Positions 44,510 through 53,489 of a stretch of DNA of 64,000 nucleotides are shown one piece after another; within the stretch, counting starts at the first letter, position 1; every line of letters starts with the position of its first letter. Location: NCBI RefSeq assembly GCF_019195455.1, contig NZ_JAIMBW010000001.1, forward strand, positions 3,004,001 to 3,068,000, in the 5' to 3' direction. The stretch comes from Gymnodinialimonas phycosphaerae. Its GTDB lineage: Bacteria; Pseudomonadota; Alphaproteobacteria; Rhodobacterales; Rhodobacteraceae. The notes under the pieces are model-generated. The model worked only from the letters and a program-made list of their open reading frames with translations, searched no databases and was not told the DNA's origin. Both the position numbers and the translations under genes were made by a program.

Positions 44510-44776
44510 TTACATCCCCGCTATGATCGGCACGAGCGTGTCGGTAAAATACGAGACGAGGGTTTGGGACATGAACCCCATGGACACCCAGAAGACGACA
44601 ACGATCGCCGCGAGTTTCGGGACGAAGGTCAGCGTCATTTCCTGCACGCTGGTAAGCGCCTGGAACAGGCCCACCAGAACGCCCGAGATCAGGGCTGCCG
44701 CCAGGATCGGGGTCGCAGTGATAACTGATATCCAAAGCCCTTGGCGCAGGGTGTCGAAGAAGATCATTTCATCCAT
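44510..44776 (-). CDS. fliQ: Flagellar type III export gate protein FliQ
   Basis: 88 residues, the usual FliQ length, with two membrane helices (ISVITATPILAAALISGVLV and KLAAIVVVFWVSMGFMSQTL). Starts at ATG 44776, four bases after the end of fliE. Confidence 0.94.
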   Translation of the reverse strand: MDEMIFFDTLRQGLWISVITATPILAAALISGVLVGLFQALTSVQEMTLTFVPKLAAIVVVFWVSMGFMSQTLVSYFTDTLVPIIAGM

Positions 44777-44780
44777 GGGT

Positions 44781-45065
44781 TCAGACCGGCATCCGAAGAA
44801 TTTCCTGGTAGGCTTCGACGACGCGGTCACGGATGGTAACGGCGGTCTCCACCGCCAGTTCCGTCTGCGCAAGCGCCGTGACCAGGGAATGGGGATCGGC
44901 GCCCGTCGTCATCGCGGCGCGGGCCTGGGCTTCACCATTGGCAACGGTTTCCGCGAAGCTGGACACGGCTTGCGTGAAGGCGCCCGCCTCCTGCGATTGC
45001 TCGGGTTGCGGGGTCGGGCGCGGCTGCCCATAGGCGCGGGCGGCAAGGGCTTGACTGATATCCAT
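44781..45065 (-). CDS. fliE: Flagellar hook-basal body junction protein FliE
   Basis: 94 residues. The C-terminal helix (LVTALAQTELAVETAVTIRD and RVVEAYQEILRMPV) is the conserved FliE motif. It links the MS ring to the proximal rod. Confidence 0.92.
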   Translation of the reverse strand: MDISQALAARAYGQPRPTPQPEQSQEAGAFTQAVSSFAETVANGEAQARAAMTTGADPHSLVTALAQTELAVETAVTIRDRVVEAYQEILRMPV

Positions 45066-45094
45066 CCGGGTTTCTCCTCAGATGCGGGGTGGGT

Positions 45095-45487
45095 TTAGCG
45101 ACGTAGCAAATCGTTCAGGGAAGTGGACATCTGCCGGATCTGGTCGAAGATCCGCAGGTTGGCCTCGTAGGACCGCTGCGCTTCACGCGCATCGGCCAGT
45201 TCGATCACCAGATCAACGTTGGAGCCTTCATAGCTTCCACCGTCATCGGCCATCGGGTGGGAGGGATCGAAAATCACCGGAAGCGCCGTTTGATCGAGGC
45301 GCACGGGCCCGGTGCGTACAGCACCTTCGGTGGCGCCAACGCCCCGCTCGGCCTCGAAACTGGTGATCTTTCGGTGGTATCCGGGGGTATCGGCGTTTGC
45401 GATATTCTCGGACACATGGGTCAGGCGTTGTGCTTGCGCACGCATGCCAGAGGCAGCAACCGACAAGGCATTTGAAAAATCTGTCAT
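45095..45487 (-). CDS. flgC: Flagellar proximal rod protein FlgC
   Basis: 130 residues, rod-type: N-terminus ALSVAASGMRAQAQRLTHVS with ENIANADTPGYHRK, C-terminus EAQRSYEANLRIFDQIRQMS. Order flgB-flgC is as usual. Confidence 0.95.
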   Translation of the reverse strand: MTDFSNALSVAASGMRAQAQRLTHVSENIANADTPGYHRKITSFEAERGVGATEGAVRTGPVRLDQTALPVIFDPSHPMADDGGSYEGSNVDLVIELADAREAQRSYEANLRIFDQIRQMSTSLNDLLRR

Positions 45488-45489
45488 GA

Positions 45490-45843
45490 TTAGCGCCCGA
45501 TACTTGTGCGTAGGATTGTCATGGCCGATCCGTAGACCCGCAGCGCCCGGCTGTGGGCGCGTTGGGCTTCGATCCCGCGAAGCATCTCAAACTCCAGCGA
45601 AACGGAGTTGCCATTGGGCGATGCCGGTGTGCCCGCGTCGATGACACGCATCGGCATTTCGGCCCGACCCATCCGGGCCTCGGCCGTCATATTGCGCCAG
45701 GTTTGGTCAAAATCCGCAACATCGCGGGCGCGATAACCGGGCGTATCGGCATTCGCGATATTCTGCGCGACCACGGCCTGACGGGACGCGGAGTGGCGGG
45801 CGAGCCCGCGGGCAAGTTGAAAAATCTCTAGGCCTTCAAACAT
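45490..45843 (-). CDS. flgB: Flagellar proximal rod protein FlgB
   Basis: 117 residues from ATG 45843, preceded by GGGAGA; an ATG at 45858 is too close to that site. It shows ARHSASRQAVVAQNIANADT and PGYRARDVADF. It is first in the minus-strand unit to the second FliL gene. Divergent from fliI with about 100 bases between the starts. Confidence 0.94.
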   Translation of the reverse strand: MFEGLEIFQLARGLARHSASRQAVVAQNIANADTPGYRARDVADFDQTWRNMTAEARMGRAEMPMRVIDAGTPASPNGNSVSLEFEMLRGIEAQRAHSRALRVYGSAMTILRTSIGR

Positions 45844-45947
45844 CTGGGCTTCTCCCATCTCGGCTACACCAATGCTTAAGACTGATTCCTTTACATTCCG
45901 TAATGAAGGCGCGCGGCCCGCGTGCCGATTGGCCCGGAGAACCCGCC

Positions 45948-47270
45948 ATGACCGACGCATTCGATCTTCTGCGCGCGCAGCTGCGCGGCATCAAAACGGC
46001 GCAGGCCGTTGGCAAGATTTCCTCGATGGGGCGCGATTGCGTGATCGTCTCGGGCCTCGACCGGGTCGCCGCCTTGGGCGACCGCGTTCGTTTCAGCCCC
46101 GAGGTCAGCGGCGAAATCGTCGGGATGGAGGCCGGGCGCGCCCGCGTGATGCCGGAAGGCCCTGCCGACGGGTTTCGTCTAGGGGCCGCCGTAGCGCACC
46201 TTGGACCAGCCACGATTGCGCCCCACGACAGTTGGCTTGGCCGCGTGATCGACCCGGACGGACAGCCCATGGATGGTCGCGCGATCCTGCCCGGCCCCAT
46301 CGCCTACCCTTTGGTGACACCGCCCCCCTCGCCCGCCGCACGCCGTGGATTGGGGGCGCGGTTGCAAACCGGGTTTGCCGTGTTCGATACGCTTTTGCCG
46401 ATCGTTCAAGGCCAACGCGTAGGGCTGTTTGCGGGATCGGGCGTTGGGAAATCGCACCTCACCGCTGCGCTGGCCGAAGGGATGACCGCTGACGTCGTGG
46501 TCATCGGGTTGATTGGGGAGAGGGGGCGCGAGGTTCGGGATTTTGTCAGTGAAACCCTGGGGCCCGAAGGATTGGCCCGCGCCGTTGTCGTGGCTGCCAC
46601 CTCTGATCGCCCGGCCCTTACCCGTGCAAGGGCCGCCCATGCGATGATGGCCGTTGCGGAATATTTCCGCGATCAAGGGCGCAATGTGCTGGTTCTGGCC
46701 GATTCCATCACCCGGTTCGCAGAGGCGCAGCGCGATGTTGCCGCCGCCGCCGGGGAACCCTTTGGCCCCAGCGGTTTTCCTGCTTCCATGGCGCAAACGA
46801 TCATGGCTTTGGCAGAACGCGCCGGGCCCGGGGCCGGAACACAAGGCGACATCACGGCCATATTCTCGGTCCTTGTGGCGGGCTCCGATATGGAAGGGCC
46901 GGTGGCCGACGTCATGCGCGGCACCCTGGATGGCCACATTGTCCTATCGCGAGGGATCGCGGAAAGGGGTCGCTACCCCGCTATCGACCTGCTGCGATCC
47001 GTCAGCCGGTCCCTGCCGAACGCCGCCTCTGCCGAGGAGAACAAGATGATTCTGCGCGCCCGGCAATTGCTTGGGGCCTATGATCGCGCCGAGATGATGC
47101 TGCAAGCCGGGCTCTATTCGCCCGGTGCCGATCCCATCACGGACGGCGCGGTCAAGGTTTGGGGCGATCTGGATGCTTTCATCGGAAACCCTGCCTCCGT
47201 GGACATCGGGCAGACGTTCAATGAATTGCGAAAGATCCTGTCAGCCGCCGATGTTCCCATTGGAAAATAG
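45948..47270 (+). CDS. fliI: Flagellar export ATPase FliI
   Basis: 440 residues. Walker A is GLFAGSGVGKSHL near residue 160, followed by the FliI/F1-beta-type segments VVVIGLIGERGREVRDFVSE and LADSITRFAEAQRDVA. Start ATG 45948 has GGAGA upstream. It unfolds and feeds export substrates. Stands as a single gene converging with the DUF1217 gene. Confidence 0.96.
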   Translation: MTDAFDLLRAQLRGIKTAQAVGKISSMGRDCVIVSGLDRVAALGDRVRFSPEVSGEIVGMEAGRARVMPEGPADGFRLGAAVAHLGPATIAPHDSWLGRVIDPDGQPMDGRAILPGPIAYPLVTPPPSPAARRGLGARLQTGFAVFDTLLPIVQGQRVGLFAGSGVGKSHLTAALAEGMTADVVVIGLIGERGREVRDFVSETLGPEGLARAVVVAATSDRPALTRARAAHAMMAVAEYFRDQGRNVLVLADSITRFAEAQRDVAAAAGEPFGPSGFPASMAQTIMALAERAGPGAGTQGDITAIFSVLVAGSDMEGPVADVMRGTLDGHIVLSRGIAERGRYPAIDLLRSVSRSLPNAASAEENKMILRARQLLGAYDRAEMMLQAGLYSPGADPITDGAVKVWGDLDAFIGNPASVDIGQTFNELRKILSAADVPIGK

Positions 47271-47306
47271 CGGAAGGACCTGAAGCACCAGACAAGGTTC
47301 TGTAAG

Positions 47307-48104
47307 CTAGACCAGGTTCTGCAAGAGCGTTACGGCGCTTGCCCCACGGGTGAAAGCCGAAGGTCCCGCCGCGAGTTGGGATTTCAAGGTGAAGGCATGC
47401 ACCAAATCCTCCACAGCGGCGGGATCCTGAAGGACACTGAATTCGGACGTACCCAGGACGCGTTCGGCGCCTTTCCGAAACGCTTCCAGCTGTTGGTCCA
47501 GATCCACGGACCCGATGGTACTTGGCAAGGAAAAGGCGGTCTCGAACACCTGACGCAAGGCCGTATCACCCAGCACGGTCAACCATGCGGTCGCGTCGCT
47601 TGTGTCGGCTGCCGCAATCTCTGGAAGCTCACGCGTGGCCTCCAGCGCCAAGCGCATATCCGTGTCTTGTTCGCCCACCGCGACTTCAAAAGCCTGCTGA
47701 TCGAACCGCGCCAGGATCTTGTCCGCGAAGCCCGGCCCTTGGGTCAGGGGCGGAAGGATGCTGCCGAACCCGAAGGCCTCCGAGAACTTGCGATAGGTCT
47801 TGTCCGCCAGCTTGTTCGACAGGGCATCGTCATCGGTGACCCCGTCGGACAGTACCTTTTCCACAAAGGCCCGGTTGGGCAGGTCATCGTCCAAACCAAA
47901 GGCGCCAAGGGCCACGCGCAGGAGGCGGTAGTCGCTCACCAATTCCTCTGCCGAGGTGATGGCGCCGATGTTCTCCTTGAAGTACGCACGGTCCCGACTT
48001 TGGGCGGGGTCCTCGGCGAACCGCTCCTGCTGTGTGTCAAGGGTGGCCTGCAACACTTTCCAGCCCGCATAGCCACCCAAGGGAAGGACCGGCGCGAAGG
48101 TCAT
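47307..48104 (-). CDS. DUF1217 flagellar protein
   Basis: 265 residues, following flbT with 4-base overlap. It shows DUF1217-type repeat segments (YFKENIGAITSAEELVSDYR, KTYRKFSEAFGFG, RQVFETAFSLPSTIGSVDLD). These proteins occur in alphaproteobacterial flagellar clusters; function unknown. Confidence 0.8.
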   Translation of the reverse strand: MTFAPVLPLGGYAGWKVLQATLDTQQERFAEDPAQSRDRAYFKENIGAITSAEELVSDYRLLRVALGAFGLDDDLPNRAFVEKVLSDGVTDDDALSNKLADKTYRKFSEAFGFGSILPPLTQGPGFADKILARFDQQAFEVAVGEQDTDMRLALEATRELPEIAAADTSDATAWLTVLGDTALRQVFETAFSLPSTIGSVDLDQQLEAFRKGAERVLGTSEFSVLQDPAAVEDLVHAFTLKSQLAAGPSAFTRGASAVTLLQNLV

Positions 48105-48505
48105 GCGCGGCCAGCCGCCATCATCCGCTCTTCCCGGGCCAAGAGCCCCCGAAGCGATTTGAGAGTCTGGTAGACTTGGCCATCGACAAGATTATCGGTT
48201 GCCTGGGACAACAGAGAGCGGCTGTCTGAGTCGGTGAACACCTGGCTCAACTGCTCCATCCCGCGCAAAAGCTGCGCTTTGGCGTCGTCGAAATCTGCAT
48301 CACCCGACAGCACAAGCTGTGCGATGTAGCAGACCCTGCGCACCGGTGTGTTCACCTCTTCGGGGTGAATCGCATCGCGCAGCCGCAGAATGTTCGCGCC
48401 GGGTGTCACAATCGACAAGCGCGTGCGCCGGTCGCCGTTCTCGATCACCGCGCCATTGACGAGGACCCGTTCCTTGGGCCCGAGCTTCAGGACAAGGCCG
48501 CTCAT
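48101..48505 (-). CDS. flbT: Flagellin synthesis repressor FlbT
   Basis: 134 residues; NGAVIENGDRRTRLSIVTPG and LPGMEQLSQVF-type segments (here RGMEQLSQVFTDSDSRSLLS) are FlbT-like. FlbT acts on flagellin mRNA to reduce its translation until the hook is built; with FlaF it balances flagellin expression. Overlaps flaF by 4 bases. Confidence 0.9.
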   Translation of the reverse strand: MSGLVLKLGPKERVLVNGAVIENGDRRTRLSIVTPGANILRLRDAIHPEEVNTPVRRVCYIAQLVLSGDADFDDAKAQLLRGMEQLSQVFTDSDSRSLLSQATDNLVDGQVYQTLKSLRGLLAREERMMAAGRA

Positions 48506-48876
48506 GCCGCTGCCTCCTGTCCGCTCAATCCCCGCATCACTGCCGTGTTGATCTCGACCAATCCGCCCAAGGCGTCAGCCTCATGGAGCGCCTTGCGAGA
48601 CTGCAGGAGAGAGAATTCAGCCAGGTAGAACAGCTGCGCGCGCAGGGACTGTGGCAAGCCATTGTCACTATCGGCAAGATCCGAGGCGAGAATGGTCCAC
48701 AATTTGCGGTTATCGTGCAGCGCCGCCGTACGTTCGGACATCGACGCGCCATCGCGTCGGGCTTTGTTGAGACGCGCCGTCACGGTTTGGAAAGCGGCGT
48801 ATTCGGTGCCCCGCTCTGTCCGCACGGGTGTTGCGGAGGCGGCGTAAGCGGTTTGGGCAAGCGAGGTGGAAATCAC
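48502..48876 (-). CDS. flaF: Flagellar biosynthesis regulator FlaF
   Basis: 124 residues from a GTG at 48876 with AAGGAG seven bases upstream, which decides the start. The sequence AYAASATPVRTERGTEYAAF and HDNRKLWTILASDLADSDNG are FlaF hallmarks. FlaF promotes flagellin synthesis or secretion, opposing FlbT. Placed just downstream of the flagellin gene. Confidence 0.9.
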   Translation of the reverse strand: MISTSLAQTAYAASATPVRTERGTEYAAFQTVTARLNKARRDGASMSERTAALHDNRKLWTILASDLADSDNGLPQSLRAQLFYLAEFSLLQSRKALHEADALGGLVEINTAVMRGLSGQEAAA

Positions 48877-48955
48877 GAGAGTGCTCCTTGAGCTGGCTTC
48901 TGGGCCGGGCGCGATCATGATCTTTGATCAATCGCGAGGATATTCGGGATAGAAA

Positions 48956-48986
48956 CCACCGAGGCGCGGTTATCGCGCCCCGGTGG
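48956..48986 (-). terminator. Strong hairpin after the flagellin gene
   Basis: On the minus strand CCACCGGGGCGCG and CGCGCCTCGGTGG pair along 13 positions (one G-U type) around ATAAC, followed by TTTCTATC. It lies 10 bases after the flagellin stop and would end or stabilise that abundant transcript before flaF. Confidence 0.75.
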
Positions 48987-48995
48987 CCGGCTGGT

Positions 48996-50564
48996 TTACC
49001 GGAACAGCGAAAGAATGTTCTGCGGTGCCTGGTTGGCGATGGACAGGGACTGGGTGGCCAGCTGCTGTTGCACCTGCAAGGCCTGCAAACGCGCAGACGT
49101 CTCTTCCAGATCCGCATCCACCAGCGTACCGATCCCGGACTTCAGCGAATCCATCAGCTTTCCCACGAAATCGGACTGCGTTTCGATCCGGCCCTCTGCC
49201 GTACCGAAAGACGCCGCTGCGTCGATGGAATTCTGGATCAGACCCTCGATGTTGTCGAGCGCCGAGTCCGCACCGGTGTTGGTCTCCACATCGATGTTAT
49301 CGAGCCCGAACAATCCGCCCGACGCTTCACCACCGGTGGACGCCGCAAGCGCGATCGTCGTGGTCGATGCGTTGTCGTAATCGATCGCCAAGGAATAGGC
49401 ACCGGTGGTATCGTCCTGCTGAACCTTGGTCGTCACGCCATCGGGCGGGTTCGAATCGATGGCCGTTTTCAGGCCACGGGCGACATCCTCCATCGTCTCA
49501 CCAGCACCGGCGATATAACGGAACGCGGCACCGGCAACCGTCACCTCGAACCCATCGCCCTCGGCCACGTTGGCTGCAGCACTGAAGTCAATCGCCTCAG
49601 CCCGCTGTGCGATTGTGCCGCTGGTCTGGGTCAGACCGGTATCTCCGTTCAACTCTTCAATGTTCGCACCGGCCGTTCCGCTTGTATCGGCCAGGGTTTC
49701 ACTGACCTCGACATCCACATCCGAGAAGGCATTGGTGTTGGAAATCACCAACTCACCCGGGTTTGCCCCGGCCGCTGCCGTGATGCCTTTGATATCCCGA
49801 GAGTTGATCTCACCCTGGATCAGCGTTGCCACACCGGTGGCATCCTCTGTTCCGTCCAGTGTCACGGTGAACGACGATCCCCCAACGGTCACGCTGAAGG
49901 TGTCATCGGCGGCAAATCCAGTCGTGGTGCCTTCCGTGATCTGGATCTGCGCGCTCAGACCCGCCTGCGCGCCACTGGTGGCGGAGGCTGCACCATTGAG
50001 TGAGCCCAGCGCCGTCAGGTCGCCACCCGTCACGGCATCCGGTCCGTAGGTGCCCTTGCCCGTGCCTAGATCCTGCCGTGCGATTGTGATGTTGGCAGCC
50101 GACACATCGCCGGAACCGGAACGGTCCAGCGAGGACAGGATGTTGACGTCTTCCGTGCCGGACACAAGGTTCAAACCATTGAACTGCGCCGCACCGACAA
50201 CCGATTTGATCTGGTCGGTCAACGCTTCGATGTCCGTCTGGATCTTCGCGCGGTCCACATTCTCTTCCTGGGCGGCGACGATCTTTCCTTTGATATCGGT
50301 CAGAAGGTCAGTCACCGTCTCGGATGCGTTACGCGCAACAGCAACGGTGGATTCACCAAGGCTGAGCGATTCCTGAATGCCCTTGAAACCCTTCACGTCC
50401 GATTCCATGACCTTCGAGATCGCCCAGACGGCAGAGTTGTCCTTGGCCGAAGCAATCGACTTGCCTGTCGAGATTTCGGATTGGGTTTGTTGAAGGTTGG
50501 AGTTGACCGACTTAAGGGTCTGAAGCGCGACCATCGCGCTGTTATTCGTCAGAATGCTGGACAT
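48996..50564 (-). CDS. fliC: Flagellin
   Basis: 522 residues. The N-terminal helix region (SSILTNNSAMVALQTLKSVN and LQQTQSEISTGKSIASAKDN) and the C-terminal region (LEETSARLQALQVQQQLATQ and SIANQAPQNILSLFR) are typical. The central part is Thr/Gly/Ala/Asp-rich surface domain. ATG 50564 is preceded by AAAGGGA. The protein lacks cysteine, as expected for filament subunits. Long leader of 325 bases upstream. Confidence 0.97.
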   Translation of the reverse strand: MSSILTNNSAMVALQTLKSVNSNLQQTQSEISTGKSIASAKDNSAVWAISKVMESDVKGFKGIQESLSLGESTVAVARNASETVTDLLTDIKGKIVAAQEENVDRAKIQTDIEALTDQIKSVVGAAQFNGLNLVSGTEDVNILSSLDRSGSGDVSAANITIARQDLGTGKGTYGPDAVTGGDLTALGSLNGAASATSGAQAGLSAQIQITEGTTTGFAADDTFSVTVGGSSFTVTLDGTEDATGVATLIQGEINSRDIKGITAAAGANPGELVISNTNAFSDVDVEVSETLADTSGTAGANIEELNGDTGLTQTSGTIAQRAEAIDFSAAANVAEGDGFEVTVAGAAFRYIAGAGETMEDVARGLKTAIDSNPPDGVTTKVQQDDTTGAYSLAIDYDNASTTTIALAASTGGEASGGLFGLDNIDVETNTGADSALDNIEGLIQNSIDAAASFGTAEGRIETQSDFVGKLMDSLKSGIGTLVDADLEETSARLQALQVQQQLATQSLSIANQAPQNILSLFR

Positions 50565-50726
50565 AACGTCCCTTTCCACTGGTTTGCTAGCGTGTGCTTT
50601 CCACGCTGTTCAAGGTCCGGCGACCGGTTCTGGGGCGCCGATTAAACGTCTTTCTGACGGTTGCAGCCCGATGTGTTGGGGCCACGCCATCCCTTTGGAT
50701 GCGAATTTCTGTTTGAGGGGAAAGCC

Positions 50727-50741
50727 TAAACAAGTCGCTAA
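50727..50741. promoter_or_regulatory. CtrA-like box before flagellin
   Basis: On the minus strand TTAG, seven bases, TTTA: 6 of 8 to the consensus. It lies about 165 bases before the flagellin start, next to a palindrome. Weaker than the other CtrA-like boxes. Confidence 0.35.
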
Positions 50742-50747
50742 GGGCAG

Positions 50748-50763
50748 CTCCGTAAATACGGAG
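50748..50763. repeat. Palindrome CTCCGTA-AA-TACGGAG before flagellin
   Basis: Perfect 7-base arms with a two-base centre. Possible operator of a dimeric regulator, or a symmetric site within the flagellin promoter. Confidence 0.55.
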
Positions 50764-50889
50764 GATTTGAACCGACTTCGGGATAAATGGGATTGGGAAA
50801 GGCGGGGTACGGCATATGCGTAGGCCCGCCGAACGGCAGGCCTGGCACCCCGACACAGGGCCACGTCACCTTGGAGTTGGCGCAATCCT

Positions 50890-51234
50890 CTAGCGGCGTG
50901 CGAAGGTGCGGCCCGTCGCTGGGGCGCCCGTTTTGCTTTGGCCGTCGGCGCCGTACGTCGTTAACTCGGGCGAGCGCGACGCGGTCAGACGCGCCCGCGC
51001 CGAGGACACGCCGGCTTGCGCCGCCTTCAGCAGGCGCGCATTGCGCGCGGCGGCGCGCTTTATCTGTTCCATGGTGTCTCTTGCGCCGCGTTCCTGGCCC
51101 AACCGGGTGAAGGCCCGCTCCAATTCAGGCGCCATGCGTCCCAAAACGTCCAGATCACCCCGCAGAAGGGCGTTGTGTTGCGCCTCCAGCAACTCAGTCA
51201 CGTATTTGGATGCCGGTTTTCGCAAACCCATCAT
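50890..51234 (-). CDS. Small flagellar protein, FlgN-like by position and shape
   Basis: 114 residues, almost entirely helical (YVTELLEAQHNALLRGDLDV, MAPELERAFTRLGQERGARD, EQIKRAAARNARLLKAAQAG). It overlaps the rod-binding gene by 4 bases. FlgN, the chaperone for FlgK and FlgL, has this size and character, but sequence evidence is not decisive. Confidence 0.5.
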   Translation of the reverse strand: MMGLRKPASKYVTELLEAQHNALLRGDLDVLGRMAPELERAFTRLGQERGARDTMEQIKRAAARNARLLKAAQAGVSSARARLTASRSPELTTYGADGQSKTGAPATGRTFARR

Positions 51235-51533
51235 TGGCCCGCCTCCGCCCGTCGCACGAGAGAGTCGAAGATCGACTCGGCGAGGCCGATGCCACCGATC
51301 GCCGAAAGCGCGCGGGAATGTTCATCACGCAACATGGAGCTGAATTGTTCCTCCCCTATGCCGCCGCCGAAGCTTTCGTGATCGCGCGCCTCGCCAAAAC
51401 CTGCATGTTTCAACATCTCCGCCAGAAACGCGGCTTCCAAGTCCTCAGCTACCTCGCGCATCTGCGCGTGGCGGTCGTGGGAGGGCAGCGGACCATCGGG
51501 CCGGAGCGTTGCAGATAGAATCGGTGTCGTCAT
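51231..51533 (-). CDS. FlgJ-like rod-binding protein (N-terminal domain only)
   Basis: 100 residues. The core AEDLEAAFLAEMLKHAGFGE and GIGEEQFSSMLRDEHSRALS matches the rod-binding domain of FlgJ/CheL. There is no muramidase domain, as usual in alphaproteobacteria. It would act as a rod-capping scaffold. Diverges from fliK over 113 bases, where a GTAA-N7-GTAA repeat (51581-51595) is a weak CtrA-like candidate. Confidence 0.8.
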   Translation of the reverse strand: MTTPILSATLRPDGPLPSHDRHAQMREVAEDLEAAFLAEMLKHAGFGEARDHESFGGGIGEEQFSSMLRDEHSRALSAIGGIGLAESIFDSLVRRAEAGQ

Positions 51534-51646
51534 CAAAGTCTCTCGCATTCGAGGGATTTCTTCGACCTTCGCAGACGCGTGTAAACAAATCGTAAGGAGA
51601 TTGGAGGTTACAGAGGGGACATTGATAACAAAATCGGACAGCCAGA

Positions 51647-53479
51647 ATGGATGATCTGTTACACAGCCTCGCTTCTATCGGGCAAGGCACACGCTCACAG
51701 GGTCGCCCCGACGGCGCTTCAACGGCCCTTCAGGGCGCGGCCTTTGGGGCCACGTTCGATGAAATGGGCGCTGGTGACAGGGCGGAGGGTGCCGCCAACA
51801 CCGACTCGGACGGGGCCGCTTCCACCGCAATGCCCGGTGAGGATGCCACGCGCCTCCCCGTGCCTGAGGCGCCCCCGACAAGCCCCATCAATGAGGTCGA
51901 CGTCGACGCCCCGCTTGCGGTTCTTCCCGGTGCAGGCGGCGCGCAAAGGCCAGAGCCTCCTACGCCCACCCACATCGCGATCAATGCCCAATTTGCCGAT
52001 GTACGGCCCGGTGCACGGGTACCCGCACAGGGGCGCCCCTCGCCAGAGGTCGGGCCCCCCACATCGCCAATCGGCACGCAGGACCCGGATCAACCGGGGC
52101 CCACACCGCCGCGTCCGGGAAGCTATGCGCGTCCTGTTCAAATCGGGGGCACCGCTTCTATCATGTCGAACCCAACGCCCGTTTCGGTCGGCAATATGCT
52201 TGGCGCAGGGGGGGCCATTTCAGGGCAGGCGCAACCCGCATCCAGTGCAGCACTCGGCACCTCCGGGGAAGAGGTACCGTTGCCTCAAACCCTTCCTGGT
52301 CGTAGTGGCGCGGCTGTGCCCCGCGCGGATCAGTCCGGGCCACTTACGATCCCTCCGAGTGACCGCGCTGGCCTTCCAAAGGACCGCACAGGCGTGCTCT
52401 CTCAGCCCCTGACGATCCCGCCTTCGGATCCGCGGGGACCTCAGGTTCAGCCGCAGACAAGTCCCGTCGCGCCAAAGGATCCCGCTGGCGTGGACTTGTT
52501 GCCGCAAACGATTCCGCCAAGCCCTCGGACCAGCCAGCCGGATCAGCCCCTTACCCTTCCAACGGCGACGGCCTCGGGGCGATCAGACGCAGGTGGACCC
52601 ATGCCACTGCAGTCGACCGCTTCACCCGCGAACCCGCCGGGGGCCCGTGGCCAAACCCTTTTGGACGCGCATCCGAAGGCGGGTGCGGAGCAATCGGACG
52701 TACCGCCCTTCCGCCCCCAAACCCAAGTGCCGGATATGCGCGCGCCGGGCACCGCGATGACGCCCCAATCACCGGAGCCCGCCCCATCGCCCCGCCACAC
52801 AAGGGATGCCGCGCAAGACGCGCCTTCCCCCCGTGAAGGACAGCCGGTCCGAATCGGCGGTTGGACGATCGCCCCGGCCAGCCAACCCGCGCCTGTGATC
52901 GCGGCGCCGCCCCCCACCACCGCGCCACCGCTGGCCACCACCATCACCAACGGCCTGGACGCCATCAACGACACATTGCCGGACCTCGACTTCGCGCTGC
53001 AAACCCCGTCATCCGTTCTATCGACGACAGCCTTGACCCCCTCGACCTCAGTGCTGAGCCATGCACCCTCGGCAACCGCTCAAACGATTGCACAGCAGAT
53101 CGCGGCGGCCCTCACCAACCGGGCTTCCGATAATACAGACGCGCCATTGGAACTGGCGCTCGACCCGCCCGAACTTGGGCGCGTGCGTATGCAGATCACG
53201 GACGTCGCGGGTGCCATGACGTTGGTGATCCAGGCCGAACGGCCAGAAACGGCTGACCTGATGCGGCGCCATCTGGAGTTGTTGGCCCAGGAATTCGCGC
53301 AGGCCGGGCTGGACGCCCCGTCCGTCCAGATCCGCCAAGAGGGTGATAACCACAACAGCGGCACAGCCCACCGCGACGCCCACGACGGGCCATCCAATCG
53401 GGTCGTCGACCCCGACATCGAGGGCACGCACCCTCTGCCGCAACGCACCGCCGCTGGCGGCCTCGACCTCAGATTATAG
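51647..53479 (+). CDS. fliK: Flagellar hook-length control protein FliK
   Basis: 610 residues. The C-terminal Flg_hook domain (APLELALDPPELGRVRMQIT, VIQAERPETADLMRRHLELL, FAQAGLDAPSVQIRQ) is clear at about residues 490-570. The first 450 residues are Pro/Ser/Thr/Gln-rich with imperfect repeats around residues 230-310 (QPLTIPPSDP, LLPQTIPPSP, QPLTLPTA). FliK measures hook length and triggers the FlhB switch. flgD follows by 10 bases. Confidence 0.9.
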   Translation: MDDLLHSLASIGQGTRSQGRPDGASTALQGAAFGATFDEMGAGDRAEGAANTDSDGAASTAMPGEDATRLPVPEAPPTSPINEVDVDAPLAVLPGAGGAQRPEPPTPTHIAINAQFADVRPGARVPAQGRPSPEVGPPTSPIGTQDPDQPGPTPPRPGSYARPVQIGGTASIMSNPTPVSVGNMLGAGGAISGQAQPASSAALGTSGEEVPLPQTLPGRSGAAVPRADQSGPLTIPPSDRAGLPKDRTGVLSQPLTIPPSDPRGPQVQPQTSPVAPKDPAGVDLLPQTIPPSPRTSQPDQPLTLPTATASGRSDAGGPMPLQSTASPANPPGARGQTLLDAHPKAGAEQSDVPPFRPQTQVPDMRAPGTAMTPQSPEPAPSPRHTRDAAQDAPSPREGQPVRIGGWTIAPASQPAPVIAAPPPTTAPPLATTITNGLDAINDTLPDLDFALQTPSSVLSTTALTPSTSVLSHAPSATAQTIAQQIAAALTNRASDNTDAPLELALDPPELGRVRMQITDVAGAMTLVIQAERPETADLMRRHLELLAQEFAQAGLDAPSVQIRQEGDNHNSGTAHRDAHDGPSNRVVDPDIEGTHPLPQRTAAGGLDLRL

Positions 53480-53489
53480 GAGCGACCCC

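Larger units (their letters stand above)
50565..50889 (-). promoter_or_regulatory. Flagellin upstream region (325 bases without a gene)
   Basis: No convincing coding sequence. It holds the palindrome at 50748-50763 and a CtrA-like box at 50727-50741. A long leader would suit post-transcriptional control by FlbT. I found no clear sigma-54 or sigma-28 site. Confidence 0.5.

Noticed and set aside
50554..50823. Plus-strand open frame within the flagellin upstream region
   Set aside because: Composition and lack of motifs look random; the region is better explained as control DNA of the flagellin gene.
50838..50860. Possible sigma-54 element containing TGGCAC near 50843
   Set aside because: The GC half (TTGC) at the required spacing is missing.
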